Positions 35,054 through 43,277 of a DNA stretch of 64,000 bases are shown here, one piece after another (within the stretch, counting starts at the first letter, position 1; the number at the start of each line of letters is the position of its first letter). Under the pieces are notes generated by a model. The model searched no databases and had not been told where the DNA came from. It was given only the letters and a program-made list of their open reading frames with translations. Source of the DNA: Acerihabitans sp047324305 (GTDB taxonomy: Bacteria > Pseudomonadota > Gammaproteobacteria > Enterobacterales > Enterobacteriaceae); contig NZ_CP178740.1 of the NCBI RefSeq assembly GCF_047324305.1, positions 2,356,001-2,420,000 of the forward strand, given 5' to 3'. Position numbers and translations under genes: made by a program.

Positions 35054-35941
35054 CTAGCCCAGCTCTCCGGTATGCCGTTGCAGGCAAAGCACCAGCGCGT
35101 CGAAGGTCGCTTTGCAGCGCGGGCTGGCGCGCAGATCTTCATGCACGATGATCCAGGTGGGCAGGATAAACCCGTACTGTTGCGGCAGTACGCGCACCAG
35201 GTCCCCCGCCAGCGCCGTTTGGCATATGCCGATGCCGCAGCCGGCGCGGATAAGCGCCAGTTGGGCCAGATCGCTGTCGGTGCGAAAGGTGAAGGCATCG
35301 CGCGTCCATACCGGCAACTGCCTGCGCGCGGCCCGCAGATAAGGCGTTTCTTCATCGAATCCGATCAGCGCATGCCGGGTCAGGTCGGCGGGCGCGGACG
35401 GTACGCCGTGCCGGCGCAGATAGTCGCGATGCGCGTAGAGGCCGAGCTTCACATCGCCCACGCGTCTGGCGATAAGCGATTCCTGTTTGGGCGGGGTCAT
35501 ACGAACGGCAATATCGGCTTCGCGCCGCAGTAAGTCCTGTACCCGGTTAGTGGTCACCAGTTCAAGGCGCAGCAGCGGATGCGATTGTTTTAGCTGCGCC
35601 AGCATTGGCGGCAATACTTCCGTCCCTATCACTTCGCTGGCCGAAATCCGTACCGTACCGGCGATTTCCCGGCCACGGCCGGTGGCCGCCCTTTCCAACG
35701 CCGCGGCGGTATCGCGCATGGTTTCGGCATACCCCCGTAAGGCTATTGCGCCCTCCGTCGGGGATAAGCCGTTACGCGATCGGATAAACAAGGGCTGGCC
35801 GAATGAGGATTCCATGGCGGCGATATGGCGGCCCGCTGTTGGTTGGGTCATGCCCAGGGCACGCGCCGCGCCTGAGAGCGACCCTTCGGTGAGCACGGCG
35901 AGAAAAGTGCGGTAGTATTCCCAGCCGATAGTTGAGCCCAT
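35054..35941 (-). CDS. LysR-family transcriptional regulator
   Basis: 295 residues from the ATG at 35941, which has AGAGGGGAG just upstream. A longer frame exists but its extra 65 residues overlap the divergent gene and are not natural. The N-terminal winged HTH reads FLAVLTEGSLSGAARALGMT followed by QPTAGRHIAAMESSFG; the rest is a periplasmic-binding-like effector domain (VRISASEVIGTEVLPPMLAQ). Divergent from the SDR gene at 36057, 115 bases apart, so it most likely controls that gene. The inducer is unknown. Confidence 0.87.
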   Translation of the reverse strand: MGSTIGWEYYRTFLAVLTEGSLSGAARALGMTQPTAGRHIAAMESSFGQPLFIRSRNGLSPTEGAIALRGYAETMRDTAAALERAATGRGREIAGTVRISASEVIGTEVLPPMLAQLKQSHPLLRLELVTTNRVQDLLRREADIAVRMTPPKQESLIARRVGDVKLGLYAHRDYLRRHGVPSAPADLTRHALIGFDEETPYLRAARRQLPVWTRDAFTFRTDSDLAQLALIRAGCGIGICQTALAGDLVRVLPQQYGFILPTWIIVHEDLRASPRCKATFDALVLCLQRHTGELG

Positions 35942-36056
35942 AAACTCCCCTCTCTTGTTGACCATACATAAATGTATAGGTTGTAGCCTGACATAGACAA
36001 TTTCTTTTATACGCCGCCGCATTAAAATTCTCTTATAACCCTTGGGGAGAAATGCG

Positions 36057-37040
36057 ATGAACATAACGGACAATCCGGCGCATACGGCTTTGGTCCTTGG
36101 CGCGACTGGCGGCATTGGCGGCGAAGCGGCGCGCAAATTGCATCACGCCGGCTGGCAGGTGCGGGCGCTTTACCGGCAGGCGCCGGCCGCCGGCGAATAC
36201 CGGGACGGCATCCACTGGCTGCGCGGGGACGCGATGAACCCCGGGGATGTGATGCGCGCGGCGCGGGGGTGCGGCGTGATTGTCCATGCCGTTAATCCGC
36301 CGGGCTACCGACGCTGGGCAGAGCTGGTGCTGCCGATGATCGACAATAGCATCCGCGCCGCCGTCGCCGAAAACGCCACCATTATGCTGCCGGGCACGGT
36401 TTACAATTATGGACCGGATGCTTTTCCATTGCTGAACGAAGATGCCCCGCAGCATCCGCTGACCCGTAAGGGCGCCATTCGCGTCGAGCTTGAACGGCGT
36501 TTGCAGGCGGCGGCCGATCGGGGGGCGCAGGCCATCGTGGTGCGGGCCGGGGATTTTTTTGGCCCACGAGCGGGCAATACCTGGTTCTCGCAAGGCGTGA
36601 TCAAACCGGGACGGGCGGTGACGGTGATCAATAGCCCCGGGAAGGCCGGTATCGGCCATCAGTGGTGTTATCTGCCGGACATCGCCGAGACGATGGCGGC
36701 GTTGCTGGCCCGGCGTGAGACATTATCGCCTTTCAGCACCTTCCATATGGCGGGGCACTGGGATGATGACGGCATGCAAATGGCGCACGCTATTCGCCGC
36801 GTGGTCATGCGCCACGGCGGGCAGCCAGCGTTGCGCGCTTTTCCGTGGTGGCTTACCTCGCTGTTGGCGCCGGTGGTGCCCACCCTGCGTGAACTGCAGG
36901 AAATGCGTTATCTCTGGCGCCAGCCGGTTAGGCTGGATAACAGCCGCCTGCAGGCGATGCTGGGCAGCGAACCCCATACGCCGCTGGAGCTGGCGGTGGA
37001 AACAACGCTGATGGGCTTGGGGTGTCTTACAGCCCATTGA
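36057..37040 (+). CDS. NAD(P)-dependent epimerase/dehydratase-like (extended SDR) protein
   Basis: 327 residues; ATG at 36057 with GGGGAGA upstream. Rossmann motif TALVLGATGGIGGEAARKL, charged strand end (VRALYRQ), and LPGTVYNYGPD in place of the usual catalytic strand, followed by TRKGAIRVELE. This matches NAD-dependent epimerase/dehydratase or NmrA-like oxidoreductases. The catalytic Tyr-x-x-x-Lys is not clear, so the activity cannot be named. Divergently paired with a LysR regulator, an arrangement common for a regulator and its single target gene. Confidence 0.82.
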   Translation: MNITDNPAHTALVLGATGGIGGEAARKLHHAGWQVRALYRQAPAAGEYRDGIHWLRGDAMNPGDVMRAARGCGVIVHAVNPPGYRRWAELVLPMIDNSIRAAVAENATIMLPGTVYNYGPDAFPLLNEDAPQHPLTRKGAIRVELERRLQAAADRGAQAIVVRAGDFFGPRAGNTWFSQGVIKPGRAVTVINSPGKAGIGHQWCYLPDIAETMAALLARRETLSPFSTFHMAGHWDDDGMQMAHAIRRVVMRHGGQPALRAFPWWLTSLLAPVVPTLRELQEMRYLWRQPVRLDNSRLQAMLGSEPHTPLELAVETTLMGLGCLTAH

Positions 37041-37261
37041 GGGAAATGCCGGCCCCGGGCGGCCATGATATCACGGCCTCACACACCGGACGCGCGGGGC
37101 ACCGACGGAGTGATGGTTCCGGCCCCGCGGATACCGTTATTGCCGATCTTATTATGTGATGACCCTCTATGTCCCCGCCGTTACATCGCGTCCAGGCCTC
37201 GACAGGATGCCGGATTCGGCCCTATAGTAAGTTGCATAATACAACTATATGGGCAATTTGC

Positions 37262-38218
37262 ATGACAGAGGATGATCTGCCGCTGGTTGACGGCATTCGC
37301 GCGGCCTCGCGCCAGATGGTGCGTAAACTGGGGTTTATGCAATCAACCCTGGCTGCAACCGACTATCCGCCTTCGGCTGTGCATGCCATGGTGGAAATTG
37401 GCGCGCGGGGCGATATGACGGCGGCGCAGCTCACTGAGCTGCTGGGCCTGGAAAAGTCCAGCGTCAGCCGCATGGTGCGTAAGCTGATTAACGCCGGGGA
37501 AGTAAAAGAAACCGCCAGCGCCGTCGATGGGCGCGTCAAACTCCTGGCCTTAACCGCGGCGGGCCAGCGCACCCGGGCCGTTATTGAGGCGTTTGCGCGG
37601 CAACAAGTAAGGGCGGCATTGGAACGCATGCAGCAAGCGGAGCGGCAGGCGGTTGCCCGGGGTTTGGCTCTTTATGCCCAAGCCCTGACGTCCCATGGCC
37701 AGGCGCCAGCGCAGATCGCCGCGCCGGTGCGTATAGATACGGGTTATCAGCCCGCCGTTATCGGCCGCATCGTACAAATGCATGCGCATTTTTATTCCCG
37801 TCATACGGGGTTCGGCCAGTTTTTTGAAGCCAAGGTAGCCAGCGGTTTGGCTGAATTTACCGCCAGGCTGGCCCACCCTGACAACCAATTATGGACCGCC
37901 GTCGACAGCGGGCGGATCGTGGGTTCGGTCGCCATTGACGGCGAGGATCTGCCCGGGCGGCAGGCACATTTGCGCTGGTTTATCGTGGAAGAGGGCCTGC
38001 ACGGGGCGGGTATCGGCCGGCGTTTGCTGCAAGAAGCGCTGGCGTTCTGCGACCGCCGGGCTTTTACCGCCACCCAGCTGTGGACTTTCAGCGGGCTGGA
38101 TGCGGCGCGGCGTCTTTATGAGTCACAGGGTTTTGTCCTGGCCGAGGCGTCTCCCGGCCGGCAATGGGGCCGGGAAGTGATGGAACAGCGTTTTGTGCGG
38201 CCCTGTCACGCGGATTAG
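37262..38218 (+). CDS. MarR-GNAT fusion: HTH regulator with acetyltransferase domain
   Basis: 318 residues from the ATG at 37262. Residues 1-150 form a MarR-type winged helix (MTAAQLTELLGLEKSSVSRM, VRKLINAGEVKET, VDGRVKLLALTAAGQ). Residues 165-318 form a GNAT acetyltransferase with the acetyl-CoA loop EGLHGAGIGRRLLQEAL and a DAARRLYESQGF C-terminal motif. Such fusions are common as single proteins; substrate and target promoters are unknown. The start lies in a repetitive AT-rich stretch (TTGCATAATACAAC, TTTGCATG) that may be its own operator. An upstream in-frame start at 37169 has no ribosome site. Confidence 0.85.
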   Translation: MTEDDLPLVDGIRAASRQMVRKLGFMQSTLAATDYPPSAVHAMVEIGARGDMTAAQLTELLGLEKSSVSRMVRKLINAGEVKETASAVDGRVKLLALTAAGQRTRAVIEAFARQQVRAALERMQQAERQAVARGLALYAQALTSHGQAPAQIAAPVRIDTGYQPAVIGRIVQMHAHFYSRHTGFGQFFEAKVASGLAEFTARLAHPDNQLWTAVDSGRIVGSVAIDGEDLPGRQAHLRWFIVEEGLHGAGIGRRLLQEALAFCDRRAFTATQLWTFSGLDAARRLYESQGFVLAEASPGRQWGREVMEQRFVRPCHAD

Positions 38219-38291
38219 CATCACCACAATTTATAATCATCCGCCGCGCAGCATCAGCCCCGGACACCCGGGGCGGTGCCAGGGCTAAAAC

Positions 38292-39788
38292 CTACTCTTT
38301 CGGCGCCGGCGCCAGGCCCGCGTAATGCATGCCGGCGCTGGCGACGATATCGCGCCGCGCCAGATAGCGATAGCAGCCGGCGCCCAGAAAGACGCCGATA
38401 AACCAGCTGAAGTTCGCCACCTGATGCAGGCCGGGGGTAAAGCTTATCGCCAGCCCTATCAGCACCGCCGGCGCCAGGGCCATGATCGCCTTGGGGTTAA
38501 AACCATTATTATACCAATAACGACCGGACGGCGTGGCGTTGAACAGGTCGTCCACCCATACCTTGCCGCGCTTGATAAAATAGAAGTCGGCGATCAGGAT
38601 CCCGAACAGCGGGCCGATAAACGCGCCCAGCACGTCCAGCGTGTAATGGATAAGCTCCGGCGACTGGAACAGATTCCACGGCGTCAGCAATACCGAGCCC
38701 ACTGCCGCGATCATGCCGCCGGTGCGAAAGCTGATTTTCTGCGGCGAACAGTTGGAAAAATCGAATGCCGGCGAGACAAAGTTCGCCACGATATTAATGC
38801 CTATCGTCGCGATAATCATGGTCAGCAGGCCCAATGCCACCGCCACGCTGCTGCCGACCCGGCTGACGGTTTCAATCGGATCGGTAATCATCTGGCCGAA
38901 CAGACTCTGGGTACCGGAGACGATGACCACGGTGACAATGGAAAACAGCAGGAAATTGAATGGCAGGCCCCAGCGGTTGCCCCGGCGGATTTCATCCATG
39001 CTTTTACCGTAGCGGGAGAAATCGCCGAAGTTCAGCAGCGGTCCCGAAAAATAGGAGACCACCAACGCCACCGCGGTGAGCATTTCCCAGGCCTGCTGGC
39101 CCGGGGTCAGCGCTTTGCTGCTCAGGGTAAAGGAGATATTGCTTATCCCGGTCTGGAACAGGATCCAGCCGGCCAGCGCCAGCATCACCACGTAGACCGC
39201 CGGTCCGGCAAAATCGATAAACTTCTTGATGGCGTTCATGCCGTGCCAGAACACCATCGCCTGGAGCAGCCACATCACGCCAAAACAGAGCCATCCCAGC
39301 GTGGAAAGCCCCAGCCAGTGGCTTTGCGTCAGCGCCTGTAATGACGGCACGAATTTCAGCAATACCAGCATCAGGGCGTTCGCCGCCAGATAGGTCTGGA
39401 TGCCGTACCAGGCAAAGGCGATAAGCCCGCGGATCACCGCCGGGATATTGGCGCCGAATACGCCGAATGCCTGGCGGCAGATCACCGCGTAGGGCACGCC
39501 GGCCATCTGGCTGGGTTTCGCCACCAGGTTGGCGCAGATTTGCACGATGCAAATGCCGAGCAGCAGGCATAACAATACCTGCCAGCTCGCCAGTCCCAGG
39601 GTGAAAAAGCTGGCGGCCACCACGTAGCCGCCCATGCTGTGCACGTCCGACATCCAGAATGAAAAAATATTGTACCAGCTCCAGTCCTGCTGGCGGGTAG
39701 GGGCTAAATCCTCGTTGCAGAGCTTGGGGCTGTAACGGCTGTGATCGGTGGATCCAATGCTATCGCTTACCTGATGAGTGTTTGGCAT
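38292..39788 (-). CDS. NCS1-family allantoin/nucleobase permease (PucI/HpxU-like)
   Basis: 498 residues from the ATG at 39788 (AAGAGGAG upstream). Twelve hydrophobic helices of the cation/nucleobase symporter NCS1 family are present, starting with CNEDLAPTRQQDWSWYNIFS and FWMSDVHSMGGYVVAASFF. ICRQAFGVFGANIPAVIRGL and GPLLNFGDFSRYGKSM carry conserved transport motifs. It imports allantoin or a related ureide or hydantoin; the substrate is inferred from its divergent position to a GntR regulator and allantoin racemase. In Klebsiella the hpx clusters contain such a permease. The ORF could be extended upstream by 136 codons, but the extension is not part of the family. Confidence 0.85.
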   Translation of the reverse strand: MPNTHQVSDSIGSTDHSRYSPKLCNEDLAPTRQQDWSWYNIFSFWMSDVHSMGGYVVAASFFTLGLASWQVLLCLLLGICIVQICANLVAKPSQMAGVPYAVICRQAFGVFGANIPAVIRGLIAFAWYGIQTYLAANALMLVLLKFVPSLQALTQSHWLGLSTLGWLCFGVMWLLQAMVFWHGMNAIKKFIDFAGPAVYVVMLALAGWILFQTGISNISFTLSSKALTPGQQAWEMLTAVALVVSYFSGPLLNFGDFSRYGKSMDEIRRGNRWGLPFNFLLFSIVTVVIVSGTQSLFGQMITDPIETVSRVGSSVAVALGLLTMIIATIGINIVANFVSPAFDFSNCSPQKISFRTGGMIAAVGSVLLTPWNLFQSPELIHYTLDVLGAFIGPLFGILIADFYFIKRGKVWVDDLFNATPSGRYWYNNGFNPKAIMALAPAVLIGLAISFTPGLHQVANFSWFIGVFLGAGCYRYLARRDIVASAGMHYAGLAPAPKE

Positions 39789-39870
39789 GAAATGTGCTCC
39801 TCTTATCACTACCCTTGGATGTCGGTACTGAGGAATGATTTGCAGGATCCAGGCCAATGCGACAAAATGT

Positions 39871-39921
39871 GTATACTTAATTTTTAATTTTGGTATACGG
39901 AAATAGATCTCTATCGTATAC
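39871..39921. promoter_or_regulatory. three GTATAC motifs between permease and GntR gene, likely GntR operator
   Basis: GTATAC occurs at 39871-39876, 39893-39898 and 39916-39921, spaced by 22 and 23 bases, in the 144-base divergent promoter region. The regular spacing of about two helical turns suggests binding of the adjacent GntR-family dimer. The motif also occurs once just inside the start of the racemase gene (about 40778). Confidence 0.5.
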
Positions 39922-39932
39922 AGGAGCGGTGA

Positions 39933-40649
39933 ATGTCCAGTTGGTACGGCCTGAAAAGTACTGTTTTTTCGCAGGATAAGGACGATGAGATTTATCACGC
40001 CATAGTTAAAGCCATCGTCGAGCATCAGCTGCCGCCCGGCAGCAAATTGCCGGAGGAAGCGCTGGCGGCGGCCTTCGGCATCAGCCGTACCGGCATTCGC
40101 AAAGTGCTGCAGCGCCTTGCCGCAGTGCATTTGATCCGGCTTACGCCCAAGCGTGGTGCGCAGGTGATCACCCCGGGGGTGGATGAGGCGCGTCATGTCC
40201 TGCTGACCCGGCGCATGCTGGAGTGCGCGAATTTACCGCAGGTGGCGGCACACTGCCAGGCGGTGCATATCAGCGCGCTGGAGGATCTGCTGGCCGGGGA
40301 GGCGAGGGCGCATGAAGAGCGGGACGGCGCCACCGCGATTCGTCTTTCCGCGCTGTTCCATGTGCAGCTGCAGGCGATTTCCGGCAACGAGGTGCTGACG
40401 CAAATGGTCTCGCAGCTCACCCTGCGCTCCTCGCTGGTGATTGCCGCTTATGGCGCGCCGTGGCAGCAGGGTTGCCGCTGCCATGATCACCAGCAGCTGG
40501 TCGCGGTGTTAAAGGCGGGGGATACCCCATCGCTGGTGCGGCAGATGGAACAGCATTTCGACGATATCCTGGCGAATCTTCATTTCGAGCGCAGCGGCGA
40601 AACCACGCCGGACTTTGCGCGCTTATTCTCGCCGGCGGTAAAAGGGTAG
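39933..40649 (+). CDS. GntR-family (FCD subfamily) transcriptional regulator, HpxS-like
   Basis: 238 residues; CAGGAG precedes the ATG. N-terminal winged HTH (IVEHQLPPGSKLPEEALAAA, FGISRTGIRKVLQRLAAVHL) is followed by an FCD ligand-binding domain with conserved His residues (SALFHVQLQA, CHDHQQLVAVL). It lies divergent from the NCS1 permease and upstream of the allantoin racemase, so it probably controls both. The Klebsiella allantoin cluster has a GntR regulator named HpxS in the same context. The inducer would be allantoin or a degradation product (inference). Confidence 0.85.
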   Translation: MSSWYGLKSTVFSQDKDDEIYHAIVKAIVEHQLPPGSKLPEEALAAAFGISRTGIRKVLQRLAAVHLIRLTPKRGAQVITPGVDEARHVLLTRRMLECANLPQVAAHCQAVHISALEDLLAGEARAHEERDGATAIRLSALFHVQLQAISGNEVLTQMVSQLTLRSSLVIAAYGAPWQQGCRCHDHQQLVAVLKAGDTPSLVRQMEQHFDDILANLHFERSGETTPDFARLFSPAVKG

Positions 40650-40763
40650 TACTTGCCCGGTTCCGGCCCCGGGCGGCACAGAAATCTGGCCGCCCGCCCG
40701 GGCGTAACCGGATAACCATCGCCGTATATTCGGTGCAGGCACAGGTAGAAAGGAGCCGCGATA

Positions 40764-41504
40764 ATGGCCGCTTGTCGTATACAATTAATCAATCCCAACA
40801 CCAGCGTTGCCATGACCGAGCGGATCCAGGCGGCCGCGCGGCGCGTTGCCGCGCCGGGCACCGATATCGTCGCGGTCTGTCCGGCGGAGGGCGTATCCTC
40901 GGTGGAAGGGCATTTCGACGAAGCGGTGGCGACCATGGGCGTGCTGCAACGGGTGAAACAGGGCCGCGAACAGGGGATGAACGGGCATGTCATCGCCTGC
41001 TTCGGCGATCCGGGCCTGCTGGCGGCGCGGGAACTGGCCGGCGCGCCGGTGGTCGGCATTGCCGAGGCGGCGATGCATATGGCGACCCTGGTGGCGACCC
41101 GTTTTTCGGTGGTCACCACCCTGCCGCGCACGCTGGTTATCGCCCGCCAGCTATTGCACAGCTACGGTTTCGAGCGGCACTGTTCCCGGCTGCGCGCCAT
41201 TGATTTACCGGTGCTGGCGCTGGAGGATCATTCGGGGCTGGCGCAGCAGCAGGTGCGGGAGCATTGCATCCGGGCCAAGCGGGAAGACGGTATCGGCGCC
41301 ATTATACTGGGCTGCGCCGGAATGGCCGACCTGGCGCAGGAACTGACCGGGGAACTGCAACTGCCGGTGATAGACGGCGTCAGCGCCGCCATCAAGCTGA
41401 TTGAATCCCTTTACGCCATGGGATTGTCCACCAGCAAATACGGCGATCTGGATTATCCCCTGCCAAAAGAGATCAGCGGCCATTTTAACGGGCTGAACCT
41501 GTAG
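40764..41504 (+). CDS. hpxA: allantoin racemase (Asp/Glu/hydantoin racemase family)
   Basis: 246 residues; AAAGGAG lies before the ATG. IQLINPNTSVAMTERIQAAA is the family start. The two catalytic cysteines are C79 (VIACFGDPG) and C184 (IILGCAGMADL), which are the positions known for Klebsiella HpxA allantoin racemase. It converts (R)- and (S)-allantoin so that both can be hydrolysed, by cysteine-pair deprotonation without a cofactor. It follows a GntR regulator in the same orientation and is convergent with the HpxY-like amidase. The neighbouring pathway genes support allantoin rather than hydantoin use. Confidence 0.87.
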   Translation: MAACRIQLINPNTSVAMTERIQAAARRVAAPGTDIVAVCPAEGVSSVEGHFDEAVATMGVLQRVKQGREQGMNGHVIACFGDPGLLAARELAGAPVVGIAEAAMHMATLVATRFSVVTTLPRTLVIARQLLHSYGFERHCSRLRAIDLPVLALEDHSGLAQQQVREHCIRAKREDGIGAIILGCAGMADLAQELTGELQLPVIDGVSAAIKLIESLYAMGLSTSKYGDLDYPLPKEISGHFNGLNL

Positions 41505-41562
41505 ACCAGCCCGTAAAAACCCGGCATTTAACGTTGCCCGCTGTGGCCTGCGTCGTCAGCCG

Positions 41563-42972
41563 TCAGGCCGCTTTTTGGCAGGCGGCGGTCGCCGCTACCA
41601 CGCCGCTTTGCTCCAGCGCCCGCGCGGCGCGCAGGCAGAGATCCTCACGCCACGGCGCGGCGATCAGCTGCACGCCGATCGGCATCCCGCCCGCGATGGT
41701 GAGCGGTACGGTCACCACCGGCAGACCCAGAAACGACACCGGCTGGGTCAGCATGCCCATGCTGGCGCGCACCGGCAGCGCCTGGCCATTAACGGTAAAC
41801 GTGTCCTGGCCGATAAGCGTGGCGCAGCAGGGCGTGGCCGGCGCCAGCAAAATATCCCAGTGGGCGAATAGCGGCTGGATGCGCTCCTGCAAATAGCGGC
41901 GAAAACGCTGCGCCTGGATATACCATGCGGAAGGGAGCATCGCGCCGGCCAGCAGGCGCTCGCGCGACAGCGGCTCAAAACGGTGCGGTTCCCGCCGCAA
42001 CGCCGGCAGGTAACGGTTGCCTCCCTCCGACGCGCTGAGGATAAAGGCCGCCGAGCGGGCGAGCGCCGCCTCGGGGAACATCACCTCTTCGTCCGCGCCC
42101 AGCGCCCGGGCGACGGTGTCCAGCGCCCTGGCGGCATCCGCGTCGCACCAAGCGCGGAAATACCCGCCCAGCACCGCGCAGCGCAGCCCCTCCTGTCCCC
42201 GGTCCAGCAGCGGTAGCGTCGGGCTGACCGGCCGGTCGGCCTGGAACCCGTCCCCGGGGTCAATGCCCTGCAACGCGTCATAGACCGCGCTGAGATCTTC
42301 ACAGCACAGCGCCATCGGCCCGATATGATCCAGACTGGCGACAAATGAATGCGTACCGCCGCGCGACAGCCGGCCGAAGGTGGGTTTTAAGCCCAGGATG
42401 CCGCACAGTGACGACGGCACCCGGATGGAACCGTTGGTATCGCTGCCCAGGGAAAACTTCACCAGCCCGGCGGCCACCGCGGCGGCCGACCCGCCGGAGG
42501 AGCCGCCGGCGATGCGCGCCGGGTCCCGTGGATTGCGGGTAGCGCCATAATGGCTGTTCTCGGTGGTAAAACCATAGGCGTAGGCATCCATATTCAGCAT
42601 GCCGGACAGCATGGCGCCGCTGCCGGCCAGTTTGGCCACCGCCCAGGCGTCCCGCTGCGCCGCGGCGCGATCGCTGTACAGGCTGGCGCCGGCCAGGGTG
42701 GTTTCGCCCGCCACGTCAAACAGGTTTTTCACGCCATAAGGGACGCCCGCCAGCGGCGGCAGGGGGGAGCCGGCACGGCGCAGCGCGTCCAGGGCGTCGG
42801 CTTCGCTTAACATTCTCTGCGTCGTGACCCGGGTCCAGGCGTTCAGCGCCGGATTGGCGGCGTCGATGGCGTCCAGGACGGCGCGGGCGATCTCACGGGC
42901 CGATACCTCGCCCCCGGCCAGCAGGGCGGTGATCTCGGCTATCGATAATGACGCCAGGGTGGTGATGTTCAT
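41563..42972 (-). CDS. hpxY: amidase-signature hydrolase (AtzE/HpxY family)
   Basis: 469 residues with a complete Ser-cisSer-Lys triad: K82 (GVPYGVKNLFD), S158 (IAGGSSGGSAAA) and S182 (GSDTNGSIRVPSS). AtzE-like amidohydrolases work with the small AtzG/HpxX partner, whose gene overlaps this start by four bases (ATGA) here. In Klebsiella hpxWXYZ is linked to breakdown of oxalurate and oxamate from allantoin metabolism. The protein is cytosolic. It is the last gene of the minus-strand W-X-Y operon, and no hpxZ (DUF3225) is visible next to it. Confidence 0.85.
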   Translation of the reverse strand: MNITTLASLSIAEITALLAGGEVSAREIARAVLDAIDAANPALNAWTRVTTQRMLSEADALDALRRAGSPLPPLAGVPYGVKNLFDVAGETTLAGASLYSDRAAAQRDAWAVAKLAGSGAMLSGMLNMDAYAYGFTTENSHYGATRNPRDPARIAGGSSGGSAAAVAAGLVKFSLGSDTNGSIRVPSSLCGILGLKPTFGRLSRGGTHSFVASLDHIGPMALCCEDLSAVYDALQGIDPGDGFQADRPVSPTLPLLDRGQEGLRCAVLGGYFRAWCDADAARALDTVARALGADEEVMFPEAALARSAAFILSASEGGNRYLPALRREPHRFEPLSRERLLAGAMLPSAWYIQAQRFRRYLQERIQPLFAHWDILLAPATPCCATLIGQDTFTVNGQALPVRASMGMLTQPVSFLGLPVVTVPLTIAGGMPIGVQLIAAPWREDLCLRAARALEQSGVVAATAACQKAA

Positions 42973-43253
42973 GCCTTGTAGACTCCCGCCACGTCCAGCC
43001 GGTCATCCAGCGGAAAGGCCATCAGTGGGGCCGCCATGGCGGCGATGCGCTCAAACTGCGCCAGCAGCTCCGCGCGCCTGGCGTCATCAAGCTTAAGCGC
43101 CAGCACGCTTTCCATCTGGCGGATATACGCCGCGCAATCGATGGGAACGGCATCGCCAGGCAAGGAATCGTTTGGCATTGAGTCTCCGGGCGCTGAATCG
43201 CCCGGTACGGAAACCATGGGTACCGCATCGGTCGGAATCAAGGGCTTATCCAT
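42969..43253 (-). CDS. hpxX: AtzG/HpxX-like small partner protein (DUF4089) with N-terminal repeat extension
   Basis: 94 residues. The C-terminal 55 residues are the DUF4089/HpxX domain (AAYIRQMESVLALKLDDARR, AELLAQFERIAAMAAPLMAF, PLDDRLDVAGVYKA). It probably stabilises or activates the amidase encoded next, with which it overlaps by four bases. Usual family members are about 60 residues long. Here an extra 35-40 residues contain near-repeats of P-G/N-D-S/A (VPGDSAPGDSMPNDSLPGDA). Internal ATGs at residues 13 and 26 could give shorter products, so the real start is uncertain. Confidence 0.8.
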   Translation of the reverse strand: MDKPLIPTDAVPMVSVPGDSAPGDSMPNDSLPGDAVPIDCAAYIRQMESVLALKLDDARRAELLAQFERIAAMAAPLMAFPLDDRLDVAGVYKA

Positions 43254-43277
43254 CAGGTTCTCCAGGTTTTGTTAACA

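Noticed and set aside
38325..39341. 338-residue open frame antisense to the NCS1 permease
   Set aside because: Composition (Gln, Arg, Asp, His repeats) is typical of the shadow of a membrane-protein gene; no start signal.
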